Source of the DNA: DASVLX01 sp035552275
GTDB taxonomy: Bacteria; Actinomycetota; Actinomycetes; Mycobacteriales; Pseudonocardiaceae
Assembly: GCA_035552275.1 (NCBI GenBank)
Contig: DASZLR010000233.1
Location: forward strand, 1 to 5,491
Direction of reading: 5' to 3'
Length of the DNA stretch: 5,491 nt
Shown: piece after piece, positions 1 to 4,861 of the stretch
Numbering within the stretch: the stretch's first letter is position 1
How the letters are laid out: every line of letters starts with the position of its first letter
Translations under genes and position numbers: made by a program
Notes under the pieces: model-generated
Told to the model about the DNA's origin: nothing
What the model saw: the letters and a program-made list of their open reading frames with translations, nothing else
The model's database searches: none

Positions 1-552
1 CTCGTTGCGCAGGTTCTCGGCGGTCAGCACGTCCAGCGCGGAGAACGGCTCGTCCATCAGCAACAGGTCCGGTTCCAGCACGATCGCGCGGGCGAAGCCG
101 ACCCGCTGCCGCATCCCGCCGGACAGCTCCTTCGGATACGCCGACTCGAACCCGTCCAGGCCGATCAGGTCGATGGCCCGCACCGCCCGCTCGGCTCGCT
201 CCTTCGGCGGTACGCCACGCGCGGCCAGCCCCAGTTCGACGTTGGCCTGCACGGTCAGCCACGGCATCAGCGCGAATGTCTGGAACACCATGGCCACTCC
301 CGGATTCGCGCCGGTCAGCTCGCGGCCCCGGTAGCGAACCGTGCCGGCGGTCGGGCTGATCAGCCCGGCGATGGTGCGCAGCAGCGTGGACTTGCCCGAG
401 CCGGACCGGCCCAGCAGCGCGACGATCTCGCCCGACCGCAGGGTCAGGTCGACGCCCTCCAGCACCCGGAGTTCGTCCCCGGCGGCGCCGGTGAAGCTCT
501 TGGTGATATCGGTCACCTCGACAAGCACCTCGGCCGACGGCGTCGCGATCAT
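1..552 (-). CDS. ABC transporter ATP-binding protein, nitrate/sulfonate/taurine type (3' end cut by window)
   Basis: Cytoplasmic ATPase that powers the permease encoded just upstream. The 184 visible residues form the start of an ABC nucleotide-binding domain. Walker A is GRSGSGKST at residues 48-56. The Q-loop is Q91, in FQTFALMPW. The signature is LSGGMRQR at 143-150. Walker B is LLLMDEP at 163-169 with catalytic E168, and the D-loop is SALD at 171-174. The H-loop and C-terminus lie beyond position 1. The FQ..ALMPW and LSGGMRQR wording is typical of SsuB/TauB/NrtD-type ATPases. I chose the ATG at 552 because GGGAG (565-561 region) sits about 7 nt before it; the in-frame ATG at 558 would be only about 1 nt from that Shine-Dalgarno. 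The gene begins 17 nt after the permease stop, so it is the last visible gene of the mgtC operon. Relatives paired with fused permeases often carry an extra C-terminal AAA-associated domain, which cannot be checked here. The substrate is unknown. Confidence 0.93.
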   Translation of the reverse strand, partial: MIATPSAEVLVEVTDITKSFTGAAGDELRVLEGVDLTLRSGEIVALLGRSGSGKSTLLRTIAGLISPTAGTVRYRGRELTGANPGVAMVFQTFALMPWLTVQANVELGLAARGVPPKERAERAVRAIDLIGLDGFESAYPKELSGGMRQRVGFARAIVLEPDLLLMDEPFSALDVLTAENLRNE

Positions 553-569
553 CCGCATTCTCCCGTGAT

Positions 570-2303
570 CTAGGCGAATCGTTGCTGGGCAAGTGCATAC
601 AGCCGGCGCCAGAACAGCCGGTTGACGCCCACCACGTACAGGCTCATCACCGACACCCCGACCAGGATGCGCGGAAAGTCGCCGTGCACGGTGGCCTCGG
701 TGATGTAGGCGCCCAGGCCGGTCGCGGTGAGCGTGGTCGATCCGTAGGCGACGACCTCGGACACGATGGACGCGTTCCACGCCCCGCCGGCCGCGGTGAT
801 CCCACCGGTCACGTAGGACGAGAAGATGCCGGGCAGGATCAGCCGCCGCCACCACAGCGACCTGGGCAGCCGCAGGCTCGCCGCCGCTTCGCGCAGGTCG
901 TTGGGGATGGTGCTGGCGCCGGCGATCACGTTGAACAGGATGTACCACTGCGCGCCCAGCGCCATCAGCAGGATTCCGCCCCAGTTCAGGCTGATCCCGG
1001 TCGCCACCAGACCGGACGCCACCAGCGGGAACAGGAAGTTCGCCGGGAAACTGGCGAGTACCTGCACGACCGGCTGGGCCAGCCGGGACACCCTGGGATT
1101 GAGCCCGATCCACACCCCGATCGGCACCCACACCGCGGTCGCCGCCACCAGCAGCAACACCACCCGGCCGAAGGTGATCAGCCCGAGGAACAGCGCGTGC
1201 CCGAACTCGCCGAGGCCGACGGTTCTGTGCACATAGGACACCGCCGCGACCACACCCCAGGCCACCACCGCGAGCACCACGACCGCGAACACCACGTCAC
1301 CGGCCCGGCGGCGCAGCACTGGTGTCCTAAGTGGATAGTCGGCCAGGCCGAACACCGCCATGAGCCGGTCGACCGGAGCGACCAGCCACCCCAGCGCGTG
1401 GGACAGCAGGCCGGGCAGTCGGGACCGGCGCAGCAGGTCCAGCACCACGCTGCGGTTGGCCTCCGCCGACCCGGACTCCTCGATCCGGAACCGCTCCGCC
1501 CACGCCGTGAGCGGCCGCCAGAACAGTACGTTCACCGCGACCACCAGCACCACCATGACGCCCATCGCGACAGCTACTTTGCCCAACTGGGCCTGTGCCG
1601 TCGCGGCCGCCACGAACGAGCCGATGCCGGGCAATGCGAAATGGTGGTTGTCGACGCTCAGCGCCTCGGACGCGGCCAGGAAGAACCAGCCGCCGCCGAA
1701 GCTCATCATGCCGTTCCAGACCAACGGGATCATCCCGCTGGGCACGTCCACCCGCCAGAACCGCTGCCAGCGCGACAGCCGCAGCAGCCGGGACGCCTCG
1801 TCCAGATCGCGCGGCTGGGAGACCAGCGAGTCGTAGAACGCGAATGTCATGTTCCACGCCTGGGAGGTGAAGATCGCGAAGATCGACGCGCATTCCAGGC
1901 CGAGTTCCGAACCGGGGAACAGTGCGATCCACAGCGTGATCGTCACTGACAGGAAACCCAGGATCGGCACCGACTGCAGAATGTCCAACGCCGGGATGAG
2001 CACCTTCGCCGCCCGGCGCATCCGGGCCGCAGCCGTCGCGTAGCCGAAGCTGAACAGCACCGAAAGGAACAGCGCCACGAACATCCGCAGCAACGAGCGG
2101 GCCGCGTAGTAGGGCAGGTCGGCGAGATCCGTGGACACGGCGCTGGGCGCGGTGGCCTCGTTGAACGGGACCGTCACGCCCTGCGAGAGCCGCAGCACCC
2201 CCCACAGCAGCACCGCGATCGCGACGAACACCACCACGTCGGCGACCTGTTGCCGGGGCCGGGCCAGCGCGCCCCTGGACGGAAAACCACGTAGCAGCGC
2301 CAC
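570..2303 (-). CDS. Fused two-domain ABC transporter permease (NitT/TauT-like)
   Basis: Integral membrane subunit of 577 aa containing two binding-protein-dependent permease domains in one chain. Each half has a cytoplasmic EAA loop that docks on the ATPase: DEASRLLRLSRWQRFWRV (168-185) ending in PSG, and REAAASLRLPRSLWWRRL (471-488) ending in LPG. Hydrophobic segments lie around 22-40, 70-92, 101-128, 136-158, 192-213 and 242-262 in the first half. In the second half they lie around 335-358, 370-400, 409-436, 441-465, 498-520 and 545-564. A polar linker at about 265-330 joins the halves. Open reading continues upstream to 2795, but that part overlaps mgtC antiphase. The GTG at 2303 has AGGGA 6 nt upstream and lies 2 nt after the mgtC stop, which suggests translational coupling. 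Single-chain double permeases need no second permease gene, so this plus the ATPase could form the whole membrane complex. No binding protein is seen, so the substrate (anion, sulfonate or other) cannot be assigned. Confidence 0.93.
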   Translation of the reverse strand: MALLRGFPSRGALARPRQQVADVVVFVAIAVLLWGVLRLSQGVTVPFNEATAPSAVSTDLADLPYYAARSLLRMFVALFLSVLFSFGYATAAARMRRAAKVLIPALDILQSVPILGFLSVTITLWIALFPGSELGLECASIFAIFTSQAWNMTFAFYDSLVSQPRDLDEASRLLRLSRWQRFWRVDVPSGMIPLVWNGMMSFGGGWFFLAASEALSVDNHHFALPGIGSFVAAATAQAQLGKVAVAMGVMVVLVVAVNVLFWRPLTAWAERFRIEESGSAEANRSVVLDLLRRSRLPGLLSHALGWLVAPVDRLMAVFGLADYPLRTPVLRRRAGDVVFAVVVLAVVAWGVVAAVSYVHRTVGLGEFGHALFLGLITFGRVVLLLVAATAVWVPIGVWIGLNPRVSRLAQPVVQVLASFPANFLFPLVASGLVATGISLNWGGILLMALGAQWYILFNVIAGASTIPNDLREAAASLRLPRSLWWRRLILPGIFSSYVTGGITAAGGAWNASIVSEVVAYGSTTLTATGLGAYITEATVHGDFPRILVGVSVMSLYVVGVNRLFWRRLYALAQQRFA

Positions 2304-2305
2304 AT

Positions 2306-3094
2306 TCAGTCCCTGTCCCCGCCGGCGCGGGCCAGGCCCCATCGGGCGCCGTCGGTCTCGCGGCCACTGGCGGCGCTTGGTTCGGTCCGCACGTCCCAGC
2401 GCACGCTGGTCACCCGGGGCTCCAAGGACAGCCGGCTGACCGCGGCCTCCATCTGCTTGTCGTCCCGCGCGTCGCCGACCAGGTCCGCGCGCACCTCGAC
2501 CAGTCCCGCGGCGGCCTGGTTCTCGCTGGACACGGACAGCAGTTGGAAGTCGGTGCGGGTCAACGACTGCACCAGCAGCGCCCGGATGTGCGCCTCGGCG
2601 TCGTCCCGGGCGACCGCGCGGAAGGTGTAGTGCGCTGGATGGTCCGCCGGCTCGCGGCCGGACTCCGGCCGGTGGTCGACGGCCCGGCCGACTCGGCGCA
2701 GCACGACGTTGGCGATCAGCACCACGACCGTGCCGGCGGCCGCCACGGTGAACTGGCCGGTCCCGCACAGCGCGCCGACCGCCGCCGAGCACCACAAGGT
2801 GGCGGCGGTGTTCAGCCCGCGCACATTCAGGCCGTCGCGCAGGATCACCCCGGCGCCGAGGAAGCCGATGCCGGACACGATCTGCGCGGCCACCCGGGTC
2901 GGGTCCGCGTCATGCGAGGTGGGCAGGGCGTTGAAACCCTGCGCGGACAACAACACGAACAGCGTCGCGCCGACCGCGACGAGCGCGTTCGTGCGCAGGC
3001 CGGCCATCCGGGCGCGGTACTGCCGCTCGAAGCCGATCAGTGCCCCAAGCCCCACGCCCGCGCCGATCCGGGCCAGCATCTCCAGGGTGTTCAC
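2306..3094 (-). CDS. mgtC: MgtC/SapB family membrane protein
   Basis: A 262-aa protein with the full MgtC signature. GALIGFERQYRARMAGLRTN (17-36) is followed by the VGATLF stretch at 41-46. Then comes IVSGIGFLGAGVI (72-84), and VRGLNTAATLWCSAAVG (91-107). Four to five membrane segments occupy about 5-24, 35-55, 68-87, 98-110 and 114-133. A soluble ACT-like domain follows at about 156-236 and then a charged, variable tail to 262. MgtC proteins support growth in low Mg2+ and inside macrophages, and in Salmonella MgtC inhibits the F-ATP synthase; they are not proven Mg2+ transporters. The start is GTG at 3094 with AAGGAG 8 nt upstream; an internal ATG at 3079 has no such site. It is the first large gene of the operon, and its stop at 2308-2306 is followed after 2 nt by the permease start. 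The family call is firm. The role of this paralog alongside an ABC importer is unknown. Confidence 0.95.
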   Translation of the reverse strand: MNTLEMLARIGAGVGLGALIGFERQYRARMAGLRTNALVAVGATLFVLLSAQGFNALPTSHDADPTRVAAQIVSGIGFLGAGVILRDGLNVRGLNTAATLWCSAAVGALCGTGQFTVAAAGTVVVLIANVVLRRVGRAVDHRPESGREPADHPAHYTFRAVARDDAEAHIRALLVQSLTRTDFQLLSVSSENQAAAGLVEVRADLVGDARDDKQMEAAVSRLSLEPRVTSVRWDVRTEPSAASGRETDGARWGLARAGGDRD

Positions 3095-3109
3095 CGCGAG
3101 GTCTCCTTA

Positions 3110-3233
3110 CTCGTCCGCAGGCCAGGCAGGGCACCGTCCGGATTGGACCATGACAGGGTGAACGGCGCCGGGCGCGCAGGTTGCGCGCGGGAGTGGCAGG
3201 TGACCACGCGGGTCGGACGAGAATGGGCCTGGC
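3110..3233 (-). repeat. Crossing inverted repeats in the mgtC leader RNA
   Basis: Read on the minus strand, two complementary pairs occur between the leader-ORF stop and the mgtC Shine-Dalgarno. Pair A is GCCAGGC (3233-3227) with GCCTGGC (3127-3121). Pair B is CTCGTCCG (3221-3214) with CGGACGAG (3117-3110). Their order is A1-B1-A2-B2, so the two helices exclude each other unless they form a pseudoknot. A1 starts at the last base of the leader stop codon. B2 ends one base before the mgtC Shine-Dalgarno AAGGAG (3108-3103). A GCGCGC hairpin with a 5-nt loop (3188-3172) lies between them. In GC-rich DNA, 7-8 bp matches over 120 nt are not rare, so this is suggestive only. Confidence 0.35.
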
Positions 3234-3313
3234 TAGCTGTGCCGACAACGGGGGAAGGGTGCGCGGCCCGCGTGGGATCGAGGATGTCCGTCTGGAGATC
3301 CACCACTGGTCAT
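3233..3313 (-). CDS. Probable leader ORF upstream of mgtC (26 codons)
   Basis: A short ORF begins at ATG 3313 and ends at TAG 3235-3233, inside the mgtC leader. Its Shine-Dalgarno AGGAGGTGA (3327-3319) is the closest match to anti-16S in the window, with 8 nt between AGGAGG and ATG. The peptide begins MTSGGSPDGHPRSH and ends FPRCRHS. It has four Pro, four Arg, three His and a single Cys near the end. There are no hydrophobic segments, so this is not a signal or membrane peptide. The stop lies 138 nt before the mgtC start, in a stretch with possible alternative pairings. Proline-containing leader ORFs control mgtA and mgtCBR in Salmonella, and Cys-containing ones control sulfur genes in mycobacteria. 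Either comparison is analogy only. Translation is inferred from the ribosome-binding site alone. Confidence 0.5.
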   Translation of the reverse strand: MTSGGSPDGHPRSHAGRAPFPRCRHS

Positions 3314-3318
3314 CGCGC

Positions 3319-3327
3319 TCACCTCCT
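3319..3327 (-). promoter_or_regulatory. Strong Shine-Dalgarno of the mgtC leader ORF
   Basis: On the minus strand the sequence reads AGGAGGTGA, complementary over nine bases to the 16S 3' end, 5 nt before ATG 3313. No long ORF uses it: the only frame it serves is the 26-codon one. Its strength in an otherwise non-coding stretch is the main reason to call that ORF real. Confidence 0.6.
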
Positions 3328-3406
3328 CGGATCGGTGTCTTGCGCCAACGCTTCCAGTAATGCAGGCTACGGGAAATCTTCGGGTGGAAGGGACAGCCCG
3401 CGCACC

Positions 3407-3718
3407 ATGGGTGCATCGCTGCGCACGCACGAGCCGTTACCCAGAGATGCGCTGCGCGTGGCGGCCGACACATTCGGTTTGCTCGCCGCGCCCTCTCGGC
3501 TGCAGATCGTCTGGCTGCTCTCCGGCGGTGAACTCGACGTCGGAACCTTGGCTGTGCTGGTCGGCGGCAGCGTGCAGGCGGTCAGCCAGCACCTGGCGAA
3601 ACTGAAGGCGGCCGGGCTGGTCCGGGCGCGGCGGCAGGGCCGGCATCAGCTGTACCGGGTGGACAACAAGACGATCGCGGCCGTGGTGCGGCAGGTGATC
3701 GAGGGCAGCGCGCCATAG
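3407..3718 (+). CDS. ArsR-family winged-helix transcriptional regulator
   Basis: A 103-aa DNA-binding protein with the ArsR/SmtB fold. The first helices include FGLLAAPSRLQIVWLLSGGE (23-42). The helix-turn-helix follows at about 44-72 with recognition helix SVQAVSQHLAKLKAAGL, and the wing is VRARRQGRHQLYRV (72-85). A final dimer helix lies at about 87-100. The ATG at 3407 is preceded by GGAAGGGA about 13 nt upstream, a long spacing, but no better in-frame start exists nearby. It is divergent from the mgtC-ABC operon, the usual arrangement for a repressor and its target. It has no Cys, and lacks both the ELCVCD-type site and the DxH...HxxE/H C-terminal site. The SQHLAKL and RRxG wording recalls mycobacterial KmtR, but the His-rich tail that binds metal there is absent (comparison from memory). 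The inducer is therefore unknown. Confidence 0.9.
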   Translation: MGASLRTHEPLPRDALRVAADTFGLLAAPSRLQIVWLLSGGELDVGTLAVLVGGSVQAVSQHLAKLKAAGLVRARRQGRHQLYRVDNKTIAAVVRQVIEGSAP

Positions 3719-3829
3719 GTCGTAGCACCGCCACGGGGACGAAGGGATAGGGAGCCGGCCGGCCGCATGGTCACCGCTCGCGCATGACAGACTACTGTGT
3801 GATCGGATCCGGGAAATGAGTTTCTCCGC

Positions 3830-3835
3830 TATCCT
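3830..3835 (+). promoter_or_regulatory. crcB: Candidate -10 element of the crcB operon
   Basis: TATCCT fits the actinobacterial TANNNT pattern. Transcription starting about 7 nt downstream (near 3842) would begin right at the first base of riboswitch helix P1 (3843). No convincing -35 lies 16-18 nt upstream. The 124 bases from the ArsR-type stop (3718) to here contain no terminator with a T-run, so read-through from that gene is also possible. Confidence 0.45.
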
Positions 3836-3842
3836 GGTGTGC

Positions 3843-3896
3843 GGCGGTGGGGCCCGCCATGAACCGTGGCAACGGCGCCGCCAACGGTCCCTACTC
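3843..3896 (+). promoter_or_regulatory. crcB: Fluoride riboswitch (crcB RNA motif) aptamer
   Basis: The crcB motif binds F- through Mg2+ ions and turns on fluoride-export genes. Helix P1 is GGCG (3843-3846) with CGCC (3855-3858), closing an 8-nt loop GTGGGGCC. Helix P2 is GTGGC (3866-3870) with GCCGC (3877-3881), with one U-G pair and a 6-nt loop. The defining pseudoknot pairs loop bases GGGGCC (3849-3854) with GGTCCC (3886-3891), six pairs with one G-U. The junction GAACC before P2 and CAACGG...CTACT after it match the family layout seen in the Thermotoga petrophila aptamer (from memory). It sits directly before two fluoride-channel genes, the classic context. The 3' flank overlaps the ribosome-binding-site hairpin described separately. 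Confidence 0.9.
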
Positions 3897-3934
3897 TGAT
3901 GGAATTCGCCATGTCGCGAAGGCGGAGTAGGAGG
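3890..3934 (+). promoter_or_regulatory. crcB: Riboswitch expression platform: hairpin sequestering the crcB1 ribosome-binding site
   Basis: CCTACTCTG (3890-3898) pairs with CGGAGTAGG (3923-3931), nine pairs including one U-G. An inner hairpin is possible: TTCGC (3905-3909) with GCGAA (3916-3920). The 3' arm covers the first three bases of the Shine-Dalgarno AGGAGG (3929-3934), which is 5 nt before GTG 3940. The 5' arm begins with C3890-C3891, which the aptamer uses in its pseudoknot. The two structures therefore compete. Fluoride binding would hold the pseudoknot and expose the Shine-Dalgarno. There is no T-run after the hairpin, so translational control is more likely than termination. Confidence 0.65.
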
Positions 3935-3939
3935 ATCGG

Positions 3940-4407
3940 GTGGAGAGCATCGGCGCCGTTGATGAGGCCATTGACCCTGACGTGGATTTGCACGTCCCGG
4001 CGCACCGTCGGGAGTTCTCGGCCCGGCTGCTGGGCGTGATCGCCGTCGGCGGTTCGCTGGGCGCGTTGGCGAGATACGGGATTTCGCAATGGCTGCCCAC
4101 CACTCCCGGACACTTTCCGTGGGGCACTCTGCTGATCAACCTGTTCGGCTGCTTCTGCATTGGCGTACTGATGGTGCTGATCACCGAGGTGTGGTCGGCG
4201 CATCCGCTGCTGCGGCCGTTCCTCGGCGTCGGCGTGCTCGGCGGGTTCACGACCTTCTCCACCTACGCGAACGAGGTGCGTGGGCTGCTGCGGCCGGGCC
4301 TGGTTCCGGTTGCCTTCGGATACCTCGGCGGCACGGTGCTGGGCGCGGTGGTGGCGGCGATCGGCGGGGTCTGGCTGACCCGGTGGCTGGTGGGAGCGCG
4401 GCGATGA
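3940..4407 (+). CDS. crcB1: Fluoride ion channel CrcB/Fluc, subunit 1
   Basis: A 155-aa membrane protein that lets fluoride leave the cytoplasm passively. Family signatures are GGSLGALARYGI (37-48), FPWGTLLINLFGCF (59-72) with pore Asn67, and GVLGGFTTFSTYANE (98-112). Four membrane segments occupy about 29-50, 62-83, 92-113 and 123-148. In the Phe-box motif the first aromatic is F106 and the second is Y109, where Phe is usual. About 28 mostly acidic residues precede the first membrane segment, longer than the typical 120-130-aa family member. The GTG at 3940 is supported by AGGAGG 5 nt upstream and by an in-frame TAG at 3928-3930 that excludes an earlier start. The next possible start, GTG 3982, has no ribosome-binding site. 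Expression is expected to be fluoride-induced through the leader. The stop overlaps the next gene by ATGA. Confidence 0.95.
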   Translation: MESIGAVDEAIDPDVDLHVPAHRREFSARLLGVIAVGGSLGALARYGISQWLPTTPGHFPWGTLLINLFGCFCIGVLMVLITEVWSAHPLLRPFLGVGVLGGFTTFSTYANEVRGLLRPGLVPVAFGYLGGTVLGAVVAAIGGVWLTRWLVGARR

Positions 4408-4775
4408 CGGTGCTGTTGGTGTTGTTCGGGGCCGCGGTCGGCGCGCCGCTGCGCTATCTGACCGACCGGTTCGTGCAGACCCGACACGATTCGGTCTTCC
4501 CGTGGGGAACCCTGGTGGTGAACATCACCGGCTGCCTGGTGCTCGGCGCGCTGTCCGGCGCGGGTGTGGCGCTGCCCAGCTCGCTGCTTGTGTTGCTGGG
4601 CACCGGTTTCTGCGGCGCGCTCACCACGTACAGCACGTTCAGCTACGAGACGGTCCGGCTGATCGAGGATCGCGCCTATCTGTACGCGCTACTGAATGTG
4701 GCGATCAGCGTGGTCGCCGGGCTGGGCGCGGTGCTCGTCGGCTACACCGTGATCTCGGCGCTGGTCGGCCACTGA
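4404..4775 (+). CDS. crcB2: Fluoride ion channel CrcB/Fluc, subunit 2
   Basis: A 123-aa partner of the preceding subunit. Motifs are FGAAVGAPLRYLTD (8-21), FPWGTLVVNITGC (32-44) with pore Asn40, and GALTTYSTFSYE (71-82). Four membrane segments lie at about 3-20, 36-57, 59-82 and 93-118. Fluc channels are antiparallel dimers; actinobacteria and firmicutes commonly encode two different subunits side by side, which together make the channel. The ATG at 4404 overlaps the crcB1 stop, so translation is probably coupled, and no separate promoter or ribosome-binding site is needed. The first Phe of the usual TTFSTF motif is Tyr76 here, while the second, F79, is kept. This is the reverse of subunit 1. 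A terminator follows 32 nt after the stop. Confidence 0.95.
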   Translation: MTVLLVLFGAAVGAPLRYLTDRFVQTRHDSVFPWGTLVVNITGCLVLGALSGAGVALPSSLLVLLGTGFCGALTTYSTFSYETVRLIEDRAYLYALLNVAISVVAGLGAVLVGYTVISALVGH

Positions 4776-4806
4776 ACTGCGCGCTGAACCAAAGCCGTGA
4801 ACGCGA

Positions 4807-4844
4807 TGTGGCCCAGGCGCGCATCGCACCTGGGCCACGTTTTT
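4807..4844 (+). terminator. Intrinsic terminator of the crcB operon
   Basis: GTGGCCCAGG (4808-4817) pairs perfectly with CCTGGGCCAC (4829-4838) over ten bases, with an 11-nt loop; U4807-G4839 can add a pair. Five T follow at 4840-4844. On the minus strand the same hairpin comes after the PadR-type stop (4862) but has no T-run, so it would be at best a weak terminator for that gene. Confidence 0.9.
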
Positions 4845-4861
4845 CGCTGAATCACTCGGCA

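Larger units (their letters stand above)
3095..3406. other. Divergent intergenic region between mgtC operon and arsR-type gene
   Basis: These 312 bases separate the mgtC start (3094, minus) from the ArsR-type start (3407, plus). Both transcription units must have their promoters here or just inside the neighbouring gene. The part near mgtC (3095-3327) is leader with a small ORF and inverted repeats. The part near the repressor gene (about 3335-3406) holds the best promoter guesses. On minus, TAGCCT (3369-3364) could be a -10, with a poor -35 CTTCCA 17 nt upstream. On plus, TTGCGC (3340-3345) could be a -35, with a poor -10. A 6-bp inverted repeat, CTTCCA (3351-3356) with TGGAAG (3385-3390), brackets this zone and could be an operator, but six bases over this distance can be chance. 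Confidence 0.45.

Noticed and set aside
582..1949. Long plus-strand open frame (455 codons) opposite the permease
   Set aside because: It mirrors the high-GC permease gene; the product is Gln/His/Pro/Arg-rich with no domain, while the minus strand has clear EAA loops and membrane segments.
2304..2795. Upstream extension of the permease frame to 2795
   Set aside because: This stretch encodes mgtC in another frame, and its translation in the permease frame is Arg/Gly/Pro-rich noise; GTG 2303 has a good ribosome-binding site.
3172..3188. GCGCGC hairpin with 5-nt loop in the mgtC leader as a terminator
   Set aside because: No T-run follows on either strand; noted only as a possible structural element between the crossing repeats.
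3091..3306. 71-codon minus-strand ORF overlapping the mgtC start
   Set aside because: Its GTG start has no well-placed Shine-Dalgarno and the product is featureless; the overlapping 26-codon ORF has the ribosome-binding site.
3095..3400. Mg2+ riboswitch (M-box) or Mn2+ yybP-ykoY riboswitch before mgtC
   Set aside because: Looked for on the minus strand; the conserved M-box core (GTTAGGTGAGGCTCC) and the yybP-ykoY core are not present, only a superficial AGGTGAGC match that is part of a Shine-Dalgarno.
2543..3406. Upstream extension of the ArsR-type frame
   Set aside because: It runs antisense through mgtC and its leader without any domain; the winged-helix family begins near 3407.
3754..3763. 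Perfect palindrome GCCGGCCGGC after the ArsR-type gene
   Set aside because: It has no loop and no T-run, so it cannot be an ordinary terminator, and such GC palindromes are expected in this base composition.
3813..3824. Small inverted repeat GAAA-TGAG-TTTC upstream of the crcB -10
   Set aside because: Four-base arms are too short to support an operator call; the riboswitch already explains regulation.
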